Below, piece after piece: positions 8,381 to 17,509 of a stretch of 64,000 nucleotides of DNA. Every line of letters begins with the position of its first letter. Position 1 is the first letter of the stretch. The stretch spans positions 124,001 to 188,000 of the forward strand of contig JBJZOS010000002.1 in assembly GCA_046269235.1 (NCBI GenBank), written 5' to 3'. The notes beneath the pieces are model-generated. The model worked only from the letters and a program-made list of their open reading frames with translations. It had not been told where the DNA came from and did no database searches. The position numbers were made by a program, and so were the translations under genes. This stretch comes from Soonwooa sp032078105 (GTDB lineage Bacteria; Bacteroidota; Bacteroidia; Flavobacteriales; Weeksellaceae).

Positions 8381-9622
8381 TTAAAGAAATTGCGCCACCG
8401 TATAGATTAGAAGTCCAACCAAACCGCCAACAATTGTCCCATTGATTCGGATAAATTGCAGATCTTTTCCAACTTCTAATTCTAGCTTCCGGCTAAGTTC
8501 TTTTCCTTCCCAATTTCCTACGGTATTGCTGATAAGATTTCCCGCTTCTTTGGTATTTTTCAAAATGTATTTGTAAGCCGTTAATCGAATCCAACTGTCA
8601 ATTTTCTTTTGAAGAACTTCATCACTTTGAAGATTTTGAGATAACTCACTAAGATTTTTTTTGATATATATTTTTAAACTTGAAGTCTCAGAAGTTAATT
8701 CTGCTCGCACAGAATCTTTAATAGACAACCAAATATCAGACGCATATTCATTGAGTTTTTCACCATTCAAAAACTCATTTTTAATAACATCAAATTCGTT
8801 TTCCCATTTCACTTCCGTTTTTATCTCATCTGCAAAAACCAAAAGTTTGGATGTAATTTCTTTTCGCAAAGGATGTTGTTGGTCATTTTCAATTTCTTCA
8901 AAATAATGGCTTAAACCCGAAACAATCTTCTCCGAAATTTTTCGGTCAACAGATTTAGGAACGAAAAAGTAACTTTCTTTTTCAACACGTTCTTCCACCA
9001 TTTGCTGGTTTAGAAGAATATAAGTTTTAATCTGACCACTTAGATTTGTAATCAAACTTTCATGATCATTTTTCTGAATAAGATATTCCAAACCATTACC
9101 CAGAAGTTTGTTAACTTTAATGGAAGCCGTCATATCTTTTACCTTGTTCGAAATAAAATGGACAACCTCCTTATCATCCAATTTTAATAAAATATCAAGC
9201 AAAATGTTGGAAGCTTCGCTCACAAACAAATCCTGATTTTTCTCTTTACCAATCCATTCTCCCGCAAATCCCGAAACTTTTAATTTTAGAATATACGGTC
9301 GAATATTTTCTGGTGCTAGAAAATTATCGACAACAAAATTTCCTAGATTATCACCAATTTTCACTTTACTGTTTTCAATCAAATTGGTGTGCGGAATCTT
9401 GAGTCCCATCGGATGATGAAACAAAGCCGTCACTGCAAACCAATCTGCCAATGCACCAACCATCGCCGCTTCCGAGAAAGCACGGATGTAACCAACCCAA
9501 TGCGATGGCGTCGATTTTTGTATAATGGTCATGATGATGAAGGTGATGGCCATCAACAAGAACAATCCTGTCGCCAGCATCTTATAATTTCGGAGTTGTA
9601 TTTTTTTCTCAGAATCTGTCAT
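8381..9622 (-). CDS. DUF445-family membrane protein (YjiN-like)
   Basis: 413 residues with two N-terminal hydrophobic segments, the second running into AALADWFAVTALFHHPMGLKIPHTN, which is the DUF445 hallmark. A long, mostly helical central region follows, then a C-terminal membrane helix (IVGGLVGLLIYTVAQFL). Function is unknown; the family is described as membrane-anchored with apolipoprotein-like helices. It has a TAnnTTTG promoter at 9652-9659 on the minus strand. The gene ends tail to tail with the GH3-like gene with zero spacing. Confidence 0.87.
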   Translation of the reverse strand: MTDSEKKIQLRNYKMLATGLFLLMAITFIIMTIIQKSTPSHWVGYIRAFSEAAMVGALADWFAVTALFHHPMGLKIPHTNLIENSKVKIGDNLGNFVVDNFLAPENIRPYILKLKVSGFAGEWIGKEKNQDLFVSEASNILLDILLKLDDKEVVHFISNKVKDMTASIKVNKLLGNGLEYLIQKNDHESLITNLSGQIKTYILLNQQMVEERVEKESYFFVPKSVDRKISEKIVSGLSHYFEEIENDQQHPLRKEITSKLLVFADEIKTEVKWENEFDVIKNEFLNGEKLNEYASDIWLSIKDSVRAELTSETSSLKIYIKKNLSELSQNLQSDEVLQKKIDSWIRLTAYKYILKNTKEAGNLISNTVGNWEGKELSRKLELEVGKDLQFIRINGTIVGGLVGLLIYTVAQFL

Positions 9623-9651
9623 AGCTTTGATGCATCAAATAGCTTTCCAAA

Positions 9652-9659
9652 CAAATGTA
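9652..9659 (-). promoter_or_regulatory. -7 promoter element of the DUF445 gene
   Basis: TACATTTG on the minus strand, 29 nt before the ATG at 9620-9622. Confidence 0.5.
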
Positions 9660-9728
9660 AGTTTTCTATTTGATATTTTAAAAAATATGATTTAAAACCA
9701 ATTTAAACTTCATTAATAATATTTGCCG

Positions 9729-9736
9729 TAACTTTG
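9729..9736 (+). promoter_or_regulatory. -7 promoter element of sufS
   Basis: TAACTTTG, a perfect TAnnTTTG match, 20 nt before the sufS ATG at 9757. Confidence 0.6.
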
Positions 9737-9756
9737 AAGCATTCTAAATAAAGAAC

Positions 9757-10977
9757 ATGTTAGACATTCAAAATATAAGAAATCAATTCCCAATCTTAAA
9801 CCAAGAAATCAATGGAAAACCTCTTGTTTACTTGGATAATGGAGCGTCTTCTCAAAAGCCAATTTCGGTTCTAGAGACTTGGGAAAAGTATTATACAAGC
9901 ATCAACGCCAACGTACATCGTGGCATACATACCTTGAGTCAACTTGCAACGACCGAAATGGAATTAGCCAGACAAAAGGTTCAGAATTTCATTAATGCCA
10001 AGCACGATTACGAAGTTATCTTCACAAAAGGCACAACCGAAGGTATCAATTTGATTGCTTATGCGATGACAGATTTGATTAAAAAAGATGACGAAATTAT
10101 CATCTCTTACCTCGAGCACCATTCGAACATTGTTCCATGGCAAATGCTTTGCGAAAGAACTGGTGCGAAACTTCGCGTTATTCCGATGGACGAAAATGGA
10201 ATTTTACAAATCGATGTTTTGGATTCTTGGTTAAATGAAAAAACGAAAATTGTTTCTTTAAATCAAATTTCAAATGCGCTTGGTGTTATCAACCCTGTTG
10301 AAGAAATTATTGCGAAAACTAGAAAACTTTCTAATGCTTTCGTACTAATCGATGCAGCGCAATCTTCACCACATTTGCGATTAGACGTTCAGAAGATGGA
10401 TTGCGATTTCCTTGTTTTCTCTGGACACAAAATGTACGCACCAATGGGAACCGGAATTCTGTACGGAAAAGAATCTTCATTAAATAAGCTACAACCTTTC
10501 CATGGCGGTGGTGAAATGATTGCAACTTGTAGTTTCGAAAAGACAACTTACGCCGATTTACCTTTCCGTTTTGAAGCCGGAACACCCAATGTTGGTGGCA
10601 ATATTGCACTTGGTGCAGCGATCGACTTCATGGAATCTGTAACTTTAGAAAACATCCAACAACACGAACATGCTTTGTTAGAATATGCACAAAGACATTT
10701 ATTAGAAATCGAAGGCTTAAGAATTTATGCAGAAAAAGCCAATCGTGCTGGCGCCATTTCTTTTAATCTAGAAGGCGTTGGGATTTCATCAGATGTTGGA
10801 ATGATTCTCGACAAACAAGGAATTGCGGTACGAACTGGTCATCACTGTGCGCAACCCATTATGGCATATTTTGATATCGCGGGAACCGTAAGAGCAAGCT
10901 TCGCAGTTTACAATACTTTTGAGGACATTGATAGATTGGTCGAAGGCGTTAAAAAGGCACAAAGAATGCTAGCTTAA
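9757..10977 (+). CDS. sufS: Cysteine desulfurase, SufS class
   Basis: 406 residues, class V aminotransferase fold. It removes sulfur from cysteine as a persulfide for Fe-S cluster assembly. Visible features: YLDNGASSQKP at the N-terminus, HRGIHTLSQLA, ISYLEHHSNIVPWQ, the PLP-lysine in VFSGHKMYAPMGTG, and the catalytic cysteine in RTGHHCAQP. The short active-site loop and length fit group II (SufS) rather than IscS. No other suf gene is adjacent in the window, so sufBCD must be elsewhere or lost from this locus. It has its own promoter and terminator. Confidence 0.93.
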   Translation: MLDIQNIRNQFPILNQEINGKPLVYLDNGASSQKPISVLETWEKYYTSINANVHRGIHTLSQLATTEMELARQKVQNFINAKHDYEVIFTKGTTEGINLIAYAMTDLIKKDDEIIISYLEHHSNIVPWQMLCERTGAKLRVIPMDENGILQIDVLDSWLNEKTKIVSLNQISNALGVINPVEEIIAKTRKLSNAFVLIDAAQSSPHLRLDVQKMDCDFLVFSGHKMYAPMGTGILYGKESSLNKLQPFHGGGEMIATCSFEKTTYADLPFRFEAGTPNVGGNIALGAAIDFMESVTLENIQQHEHALLEYAQRHLLEIEGLRIYAEKANRAGAISFNLEGVGISSDVGMILDKQGIAVRTGHHCAQPIMAYFDIAGTVRASFAVYNTFEDIDRLVEGVKKAQRMLA

Positions 10978-11000
10978 CCACTAAAAAAATTTAATATTAA

Positions 11001-11028
11001 AATCCTCCCAACTTGCGGAGGATTTTTG
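11001..11028 (+). terminator. Intrinsic terminator after sufS
   Basis: AATCCTCC / GGAGGATT stem with an 8-nt loop, followed by a T-run. Confidence 0.8.
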
Positions 11029-11142
11029 CTTTCTATGACAAAAAATGTTGTGGCATAGGAATTGTGAAAATATACCACTCAACATATAATTGACTTATTA
11101 TCCGCAATTTATAAAAAGACAATAAGTTATCACCTTAAAGAA

Positions 11143-11157
11143 ATGACAATTTGTCAT
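11143..11157. promoter_or_regulatory. Perfect 7-1-7 palindrome upstream of lon (possible operator)
   Basis: ATGACAATTTGTCAT is a perfect inverted repeat with a single central base, ending 11 nt before the lon ATG. Its core GACAAWTTGTC recurs at 13732-13742, upstream of the methyltransferase remnant and htpG. A shared stress-regulator site is an inference. Confidence 0.5.
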
Positions 11158-11168
11158 CATCATACACT

Positions 11169-13565
11169 ATGAAAGAATTTGAAGATATCAACTTTGACGC
11201 TATCTTGGAAGACGGATTCGGATTGGTTGCTGAAGAAATAAATATTTCGGAACCAACAGAAAAAGAACTCGACCAAGAGGTGTACGCCATTTTGCCAGTG
11301 CGCAATATGGTGATGTTCCCAAAAGTTGTAACACCAATTACCGCAGGACGCGAAAAGTCAAAAAAACTTCTGGAAGACGCCATGCAATCTAACCAACTGA
11401 TTGGGATTTTGACGCAGAAAAATCCAAATGAGGATAATCCTGCAGACAAGGATCTTTACACCATTGGAACGCTAGCAAAAGTTGTAAAAATTATAAAACT
11501 TCCAGAAGGTAATATCACAGCGATAACACGTGGAGTCAAACGTTTCAAAATCAAAAATTTTGAAGCAAGAGATCCTTATCTAACTGCTAAATTAAGCTTA
11601 ATTAAAGATAGCAATTCTCGCAACAAAGAAGAATTTGAAGCTTTGATAGAAAATATCAAAGACCTGGCGATGAAGATTATAGAAATCGATCCTAACATCC
11701 CAACTGCCGCAAATTTCGCTATCAAAAACATTAACGAACCGGAGGACCTCCTCAACTTTATTGCAGCGAATGGCAACTTTACGTTTGAGAAAAAGCAACG
11801 TCTTTTAGAAGAAAAATCTTTAGCAAAACGTGCAGAATTGCTTTACGAAATGATGCATGAGGATTTCCGTCTTTTAGAATTAAAAAATCTAATTCATCAA
11901 AAAACAAGTAAAGATCTTGACAAGCAACAACGCGAATATTTCCTGAACCAACAGATAAGAACTATTCAAGAAGAACTGGGTGGCGGCCCAGATTCTGACG
12001 TAGACGAATTCAAAAATAAAGCGGCTAAACTAAAATGGCCAGCAGATGTTGAGACGCATTTCCAAAAAGAATTGCAACGTTTGCAACGCCAGCATCCTAA
12101 TTCGCCAGATTATAACGTACAACGTAATTATTTAGATTTCTTCACGGACTTACCTTGGGAAAGATATTCTACAGACGTTTTCGATTTAAAGAAAGCCGAA
12201 AAGATTTTGGACAAAGAGCATTTCGGTTTAGAAGATATCAAAAAAAGAATTCTAGAGCACATCGCAGTTTTAAAATTAAAAAGCGATATGAAATCCCCAA
12301 TTCTTTGCCTGTCTGGCCCTCCTGGCGTTGGTAAAACCTCGCTAGGAAAGTCAATCGCCGATGCTTTGGGAAGAAAATACGTTCGTGTTTCTCTTGGCGG
12401 TCTCCATGACGAATCCGAAATCCGCGGTCACAGAAAAACCTACATTGGCGCCATGGCGGGACGAATTCTTCAATCTATCAAAAAATCAGGAACGTCAAAC
12501 CCTGTAATTATTTTAGATGAAATCGACAAATTAGGAAAAGGCATGCATGGCGACCCAAGTTCAGCCATGTTAGAAGTTTTGGATCCAGAACAAAACAGCA
12601 ATTTCTATGATAATTTCCTAGAAATGGGTTACGATTTGTCGAAAGTGATGTTTATTGCGACTGCCAACAACCTTAACGACATCCAACGTCCACTATTGGA
12701 TCGTATGGAACTCATTAGTATTGCGGGTTATACGTTGGAAGAAAAAATCGAAATCGCAAAACGTCACCTTATCAAAAAACAACTTTCAGAAACTGGTTTA
12801 GATGCAAAAGCTTTCAAGCTAGGAAACCCTGAAATCAAACATATCATCGATGCGCACACTTCAGAAAGTGGTGTCCGAACTTTAGAGAAACGTATTGCCT
12901 CTATCGCGCGTTGGGTAGCTTTACAAATCGCCATGGAAAATGACTACGATCCAAAAATTTCCGTTGAGAAAATCGACGAAATATTAGGTGTTCCGCGTCC
13001 TAGCACGTTGTCCGAAGTCAGCAAAGTTCCTGGCGTTGTGACAGGTTTGGCTTGGACTAGCGTTGGTGGCGATATCTTGTTTATCGAGAGTATTTTATCA
13101 AAAGGCAAAGGTACTTTAACGATGACGGGCAACCTCGGCAACGTGATGAAGGAGTCGGCGACGATTGCTTTAGAATACATCAAAGCACATTATGAAGAAC
13201 TAGGCATTAGCGCCGAAGATTTAGAAAGCAAAAACATCCACGTCCATGTACCAGAAGGCGCCACACCAAAAGATGGTCCTTCGGCTGGTATCGCAATGTT
13301 GACGTCGATGGTGTCGAGCTACAAAAACAAATCTGTAAAACCTCATTTGGCGATGACTGGCGAGATCACACTTCGTGGTAAAGTCCTACCTGTAGGAGGT
13401 ATCAAAGAGAAATTGCTGGCTGCTACGCGTGCGGGTATTAAAGAAGTCATCCTTTGCGAAGCCAACCGAAAAGATGTTGAAGAAATCAACAAAAACTATC
13501 TCAAAAATCTAAAAGTTAACTACGTTTCGCAAATGAGTGAAGTTGTTAACCTCGCATTAGATTAA
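11169..13565 (+). CDS. lon: ATP-dependent protease La (Lon)
   Basis: 798 residues from the ATG at 11169. The open frame begins 18 nt earlier at a TTG inside the palindrome, which is unlikely to be used. Order of parts: N-terminal substrate-binding LAN domain (LPVRNMVMFPKVVTPI), coiled-coil helices, AAA+ module with Walker A GPPGVGKTS and Walker B VIILDEIDKLG, and a C-terminal Ser-Lys protease domain with the serine in PKDGPSAGIAM and the lysine in GGIKEKLLAATRAG. Lon degrades misfolded and regulatory proteins in the cytoplasm and is a classic heat-shock protein. Monocistronic, with a palindrome upstream and a terminator downstream. Confidence 0.97.
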   Translation: MKEFEDINFDAILEDGFGLVAEEINISEPTEKELDQEVYAILPVRNMVMFPKVVTPITAGREKSKKLLEDAMQSNQLIGILTQKNPNEDNPADKDLYTIGTLAKVVKIIKLPEGNITAITRGVKRFKIKNFEARDPYLTAKLSLIKDSNSRNKEEFEALIENIKDLAMKIIEIDPNIPTAANFAIKNINEPEDLLNFIAANGNFTFEKKQRLLEEKSLAKRAELLYEMMHEDFRLLELKNLIHQKTSKDLDKQQREYFLNQQIRTIQEELGGGPDSDVDEFKNKAAKLKWPADVETHFQKELQRLQRQHPNSPDYNVQRNYLDFFTDLPWERYSTDVFDLKKAEKILDKEHFGLEDIKKRILEHIAVLKLKSDMKSPILCLSGPPGVGKTSLGKSIADALGRKYVRVSLGGLHDESEIRGHRKTYIGAMAGRILQSIKKSGTSNPVIILDEIDKLGKGMHGDPSSAMLEVLDPEQNSNFYDNFLEMGYDLSKVMFIATANNLNDIQRPLLDRMELISIAGYTLEEKIEIAKRHLIKKQLSETGLDAKAFKLGNPEIKHIIDAHTSESGVRTLEKRIASIARWVALQIAMENDYDPKISVEKIDEILGVPRPSTLSEVSKVPGVVTGLAWTSVGGDILFIESILSKGKGTLTMTGNLGNVMKESATIALEYIKAHYEELGISAEDLESKNIHVHVPEGATPKDGPSAGIAMLTSMVSSYKNKSVKPHLAMTGEITLRGKVLPVGGIKEKLLAATRAGIKEVILCEANRKDVEEINKNYLKNLKVNYVSQMSEVVNLALD

Positions 13566-13587
13566 ATTTTTCACTATTATATTAAAG

Positions 13588-13619
13588 AAGGATTCTAAGA
13601 TTTTTAGAGTCCTTTTTTC
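13588..13619 (+). terminator. Intrinsic terminator after lon
   Basis: AAGGATTCTAA pairs with TTAGAGTCCTT (one mismatch) around a 5-nt loop, followed by T6. A dispersed repeat begins directly after it. Confidence 0.78.
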
Positions 13620-13620
13620 T

Positions 13621-13703
13621 TGGGCGCCATTTCCGCCTTCGTCTCCCACTCTTTTGCTCGGCATAGCCTCTCGCAAAAGGAGTTTCGGCTTCGTCGGGGC
13701 GCA
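13621..13703 (+). repeat. Dispersed intergenic repeat, copy 1
   Basis: A G+C-rich block bounded by GGGCGCC and GGGGCGC, with internal CGGCATAGCCTCTCGCAAAAGGA. The motif CGGCATAGCCTCTC is shared with the copy at 24292-24381, and the GGGCGCC...TTTCC start and GGGGCGC end are shared with the copy at 36351-36446. Copies are diverged, not identical. Confidence 0.6.
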
Positions 13704-13731
13704 TATTCTTAGCAATATTTTCCACCAAAAA

Positions 13732-13742
13732 GACAAATTGTC
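13732..13742. promoter_or_regulatory. Palindrome GACAAATTGTC upstream of the methyltransferase remnant and htpG
   Basis: A perfect 5-1-5 inverted repeat identical to the core of the lon-upstream palindrome except at the central base. It lies 51 nt before the broken methyltransferase gene and about 440 nt before htpG. Confidence 0.4.
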
Positions 13743-13792
13743 ACTTTGTCGGGACTGGTATTTTTTTTGAATCTTAAAAACAAACAAAAAGT

Positions 13793-14166
13793 ATGAGTCA
13801 ACAACATTGGGAAAACGTCTACGAAAACAGAACACCAGAACAAATAAGCTGGACGCAAGACGAATACTCAATGTCGCTTAAGCTTATTCAGTCAATTAAT
13901 GCCGATAAAAATTCAAAAATTATTGATGTTGGCGGTGGCGATGGCAGCTCGGTATAATTAGATCTGATTTGACTAATGGCACCTTTTCAACAAATGAACC
14001 AACTATATGCAGCGGTCTCGGCATTACAAAATATAGCGAAAGTAGCATGGAAAATCTTTTAAAAAACCATTTCGAAAAAGTCGAATGTTTTACCGAAGAT
14101 CACACGACGCCATTTGACACAACTCAGAATTTTTTGTTTTGCAATTTCAAGAAAATTAACTCATAA
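13793..14166 (+). pseudogene. Class I SAM-dependent methyltransferase, internally deleted and frameshifted
   Basis: The first 54 codons (MSQQHWENVYENRTPEQISW onward) are the typical start of a small SAM methyltransferase and run through motif I (IIDVGGGDGSSV), then stop at TAA (13955-13957). A different frame resumes at about 13969 with a C-terminal part (FEKVECFTEDHTTPFDT, then QNFLFCNFKK) that fits the end of the same family and stops at 14166. The two parts total about 120 residues against a usual ~200, so roughly 80 central residues are missing and the halves are out of frame. It is therefore a remnant with an internal deletion. The promoter and palindrome region upstream may now serve htpG. 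Confidence 0.8.
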
Positions 14167-14179
14167 AATAAACACAATT

Positions 14180-16060
14180 ATGTCTACAGGAAAGATTAAT
14201 GTATCAGTGGAAAACATCTTCCCACTAATTAAAAAATTTCTTTACAGCGACCACGAAATATTTCTACGAGAACTTATTTCTAACGCAACGGACGCTACGA
14301 CCAAACTAAAACACCTTATCAACATTGGTGAAGCCAAAGTAGAATATGGTAATCCAAAAATTGAAGTTAAAATTGATAAGGATGCAAAAACTATTAGCAT
14401 CAAAGACCAAGGTCTTGGGATGACGGCCGAAGAAGTTGAAAAATACATCAACCAAGTGGCATTTTCGGGTGCCGAGGAGTTTTTAGAAAAATATAAAGAT
14501 TCAGCAAAAGATGCTGGCATTATCGGACATTTTGGTCTTGGCTTCTACTCTGCTTTTATGGTAGCAGACAAAGTAGAAATTTTTACAAAATCTTATAAAG
14601 ACGAGCCTGCAGTGCATTGGATTTGCGACGGAAGTCCAGAATTCACTTTGGAACAAACGGACAAATCGGATCGCGGCACCGAAATCCTACTCCACATTGC
14701 AGAAGATTCTACCGAATTTTTAGACGATTTCAAAGTCCGAGAATTACTTCTTAAATACAACCGCTTCAACCAAATTCCTATTAAATTCGGAACAAAAACA
14801 GAAACGCTGCCTTTACCTGAAGGTGCTGCCGAAGATGCTAAGCCCGAAACCATCGAAGTGGATGACATCATCAACAATCCCAATCCAGCGTGGACAAAAA
14901 ATCCATCAGAATTAACTGATGAAGATTACAAAAAATTCTACAGCGAGTTGTATCCCATGCAATTTGAGGAGCCTTTGTTCCACATTCATCTCAATGTTGA
15001 TTATCCATTTAATTTGACTGGGATTTTATTTTTCCCAAAACTGTCCAACAGCTTAAATATCGAAAAAGATAAAATTCAACTTTATCAAAATCAAGTTTTT
15101 GTAACAGACGAAGTTAAAGGCATTGTCCCTGACTTTTTGATGTTACTACGCGGTGTTATCGACTCACCAGATATTCCGCTAAACGTTTCTAGGTCGTATT
15201 TACAAGCAGATGGTGCGGTTAAGAAAATTTCGTCGTACATCACAAAAAAAGTGGCGGACAAGATGGTGGAACTTATCCGTAACAACCGTGAAGATTACGA
15301 ACAAAAATGGAATGACATCAAAGTGGTTATCGAATACGGAATGGTGACGGAAGACAAATTCTATGAGAAGTCAGACAAATTCATGCTTTATCCAACAACC
15401 GATGGCAAATATCTTCTTTGGGACGAATTAATCGAAAACATTAAAGACAAACAAACCGACAAAAACGGAAAAACGGTTATTCTTTATGCATCCAATACAG
15501 ACTTGCAAGACAGCTACATCCAAACTGCGAAGGCTAAAGGCTACGAGGTTCTGTTAATGGATTCGCCTTTGGTGCCGCATTTAATTCAGAAATTGGAAAG
15601 TACAAAAGACAACGTAACTTTTGCAAGAGTTGACGCCGATAACATCAACAAACTTATTGAAAAAGATGAACCTGTTATTGCAAAACTTAACGACGGCGAA
15701 AAAGAAAACCTAAAAAAATCTATTGAAGAAGCAATTAACTCGCAGACCTACACGGTTCAGCTAGAAGATTTAGATAGCGACGATGCGCCGTTTAGCATTA
15801 CACAACCCGAATTTATGCGTCGCATGAAGGACATGCAACAGATGGGTGCACCATCGATGTTTGGCAACTTCCCCGAAATGTATAATCTCGTGGTAAATGC
15901 TAACAGCGACTTGGCTTCTGACATTCTTAAAACTGATAATTCAGAAATTAAAAATGCAAAAATCCAACAAGCTTTGGACTTAGCAAAACTTTCTCAAAAC
16001 CTACTGAAAGGCAAAGACTTAACAGACTTTATCAAACGTAGTTTTGAGCAACTAAAATAA
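14180..16060 (+). CDS. htpG: Molecular chaperone HtpG (Hsp90)
   Basis: 626 residues from the ATG at 14180. The frame is open upstream to 14114, but that part overlaps the methyltransferase remnant. The N-terminal GHKL ATPase motifs are visible: LISNATDATTKL, IKDQGLGMT and GHFGLGFYSAFMVADKVE. The middle domain carries SYLQADGAVKK (the catalytic-arginine loop is usually SREIL in other Hsp90s; here SRSYL), followed by the C-terminal dimerisation domain. HtpG is an ATP-dependent cytosolic chaperone and a usual heat-shock target. No own promoter is evident; the palindrome at 13732 is the nearest candidate control element. A terminator follows. Confidence 0.96.
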   Translation: MSTGKINVSVENIFPLIKKFLYSDHEIFLRELISNATDATTKLKHLINIGEAKVEYGNPKIEVKIDKDAKTISIKDQGLGMTAEEVEKYINQVAFSGAEEFLEKYKDSAKDAGIIGHFGLGFYSAFMVADKVEIFTKSYKDEPAVHWICDGSPEFTLEQTDKSDRGTEILLHIAEDSTEFLDDFKVRELLLKYNRFNQIPIKFGTKTETLPLPEGAAEDAKPETIEVDDIINNPNPAWTKNPSELTDEDYKKFYSELYPMQFEEPLFHIHLNVDYPFNLTGILFFPKLSNSLNIEKDKIQLYQNQVFVTDEVKGIVPDFLMLLRGVIDSPDIPLNVSRSYLQADGAVKKISSYITKKVADKMVELIRNNREDYEQKWNDIKVVIEYGMVTEDKFYEKSDKFMLYPTTDGKYLLWDELIENIKDKQTDKNGKTVILYASNTDLQDSYIQTAKAKGYEVLLMDSPLVPHLIQKLESTKDNVTFARVDADNINKLIEKDEPVIAKLNDGEKENLKKSIEEAINSQTYTVQLEDLDSDDAPFSITQPEFMRRMKDMQQMGAPSMFGNFPEMYNLVVNANSDLASDILKTDNSEIKNAKIQQALDLAKLSQNLLKGKDLTDFIKRSFEQLK

Positions 16061-16080
16061 TTTTTCAAATCGAATATCAA

Positions 16081-16114
16081 AAAAAGTGCGGCAAGTAATT
16101 GTCGCACTTTTTTA
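16081..16114 (+). terminator. Intrinsic terminator after htpG
   Basis: AAAAGTGCGGCA pairs with TGTCGCACTTTT with one mismatch, followed by a T-run. Confidence 0.8.
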
Positions 16115-16177
16115 TTTAATTAAATCAAATTACTACAAAATTTCTTATTTTTAAACAAGGACTAAGCATTTAAAAAC

Positions 16178-16381
16178 ATGAATTTAAAAAAGTCACTTTT
16201 CGTACTGATTATCTGCATTTTAGTATTTTCACTTGGCGAATATTTAACCAAACTCTACGGACTAGATCCGCCATACGCCTATCTTTATGTTGGTATGGCT
16301 TTAAAACTTTTAGCTTTAATATCGGTTGTCGTTTTTTGTATCGTTTTCGTTGTTAAAAAACTTAAAAAACCAAAAAACTGA
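16178..16381 (+). CDS. Small two-helix membrane protein, unknown function
   Basis: 67 residues with two predicted membrane helices: LFVLIICILVFSLGEYL near the N-terminus and MALKLLALISVVVFCIVFVV near the C-terminus, then a basic tail KKLKKPKN. The charge pattern suggests both ends are cytoplasmic. It precedes the WG-repeat-like gene by 18 nt, so they may be co-transcribed. No family is recognised; it is probably a real gene because of the clean ATG, membrane pattern and operon spacing. Confidence 0.6.
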   Translation: MNLKKSLFVLIICILVFSLGEYLTKLYGLDPPYAYLYVGMALKLLALISVVVFCIVFVVKKLKKPKN

Positions 16382-16399
16382 ATTAATAAAAAGACATAA

Positions 16400-17449
16400 A
16401 TGATTTCTCAAAATATTGTTTTAAAACTTCTAAGCTTTGTTTTTGTAATACTTCAAAGCACATTCTTATTGGCACAAACCAAAGAAAAGCTTTACTATTT
16501 TTCGACTGCTGACAGCACCAAAATCGGCGTCAAAACAGAATCTGGCAACATCATTATCCCTGCAAAAGCACCGTATTATGGTAATTATGATTTCAAAAAA
16601 CCAATCGAGGAACCTACAATAGAATTTTTCGGAACCGAAAAAGTTAAAGATTATTCATCAAAATTACCTTTGATGCCCGCGGGAGAAGTCTATGACCGAC
16701 AAGGAAAATTTCTTTATTATCCGTTATGGTTTGACAACGGCACAGACTATTACGAAGAAGGTCTTCGCCGTTATGTCGATGGCCACAAAGTTGGCTTTGC
16801 AGACAAAGACGGCGTCCTAACAATTCCCGCACAATGGGATTTTGCAGAGCCTTTCCAGTACGGTTATGCGAGAGTCTATGTTGGTGGTTGGAAAAAACAA
16901 TATGAAAAAGGCGGCGAACATTGGTACATCGTAGCTTCTTCCAAAAAATCAGAAAGTTATCTTATCAACAAAAAGGGTGAAAAAGTAGAAGCTTACAAAA
17001 CAAAAAAACATCCTAATGATTACGAAGTTGGCGGCGTGTATTATCCTTATCCTTTTACATACTCTAGGGCAGAACAAAAAATTTTGGATCGTCTTAAAAA
17101 TCTCGATACCATCAACGATATATATTTGGCACCCTGCGATAATTGTATCAGAAAAGACCATCTTCTTGACTTCGAAATCACCGAAAGACCACGAGATTAC
17201 TTTCCTTATTATGTGATCCAAGGCTATGTCAATCAAAGTAAAGAAAGCAATGTTGTATTCATCGTTTCTAAGGATATGTCAAAAATCTACCATTATAGAT
17301 GGGATGAAGAAATGCTGCCGTTGCGAGAATGGATCATCTCAGAATTGGAGAACTTGCAAGACTATTTTGAGAGGTTTCCAAACAAGCCAAATTACTTCGA
17401 TGTACCCAAAAGTCTTCAATACTGGAAGAATCTTCCTGAGGAAAAATAA
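16400..17449 (+). CDS. Secreted WG-repeat-like protein
   Basis: 349 residues. A signal peptide is followed by segments of the WG (KWG) repeat type: KIGVKTESGNIIIPA and KVGFADKDGVLTIPAQWDFA with the typical FQYGYARVYV ending, and a third degenerate unit around YLINKKGEKVEA. WG repeats form beta-rich units in secreted or surface proteins; no enzyme function is implied. The C-terminal ~130 residues show no recognisable domain but include a pair of cysteines in APCDNCIRKDH. It lies 18 nt downstream of the small membrane protein. Confidence 0.65.
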   Translation: MISQNIVLKLLSFVFVILQSTFLLAQTKEKLYYFSTADSTKIGVKTESGNIIIPAKAPYYGNYDFKKPIEEPTIEFFGTEKVKDYSSKLPLMPAGEVYDRQGKFLYYPLWFDNGTDYYEEGLRRYVDGHKVGFADKDGVLTIPAQWDFAEPFQYGYARVYVGGWKKQYEKGGEHWYIVASSKKSESYLINKKGEKVEAYKTKKHPNDYEVGGVYYPYPFTYSRAEQKILDRLKNLDTINDIYLAPCDNCIRKDHLLDFEITERPRDYFPYYVIQGYVNQSKESNVVFIVSKDMSKIYHYRWDEEMLPLREWIISELENLQDYFERFPNKPNYFDVPKSLQYWKNLPEEK

Positions 17450-17509
17450 TTTTAATAAACGACCTCGCGGTTTGCTTTCCGAATAAAAATTGCGTTTTAA
17501 AAAATTATT

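Noticed and set aside
14114..14179. Upstream extension of htpG
   Set aside because: It overlaps the methyltransferase remnant in another frame; the conserved HtpG start is at 14180.
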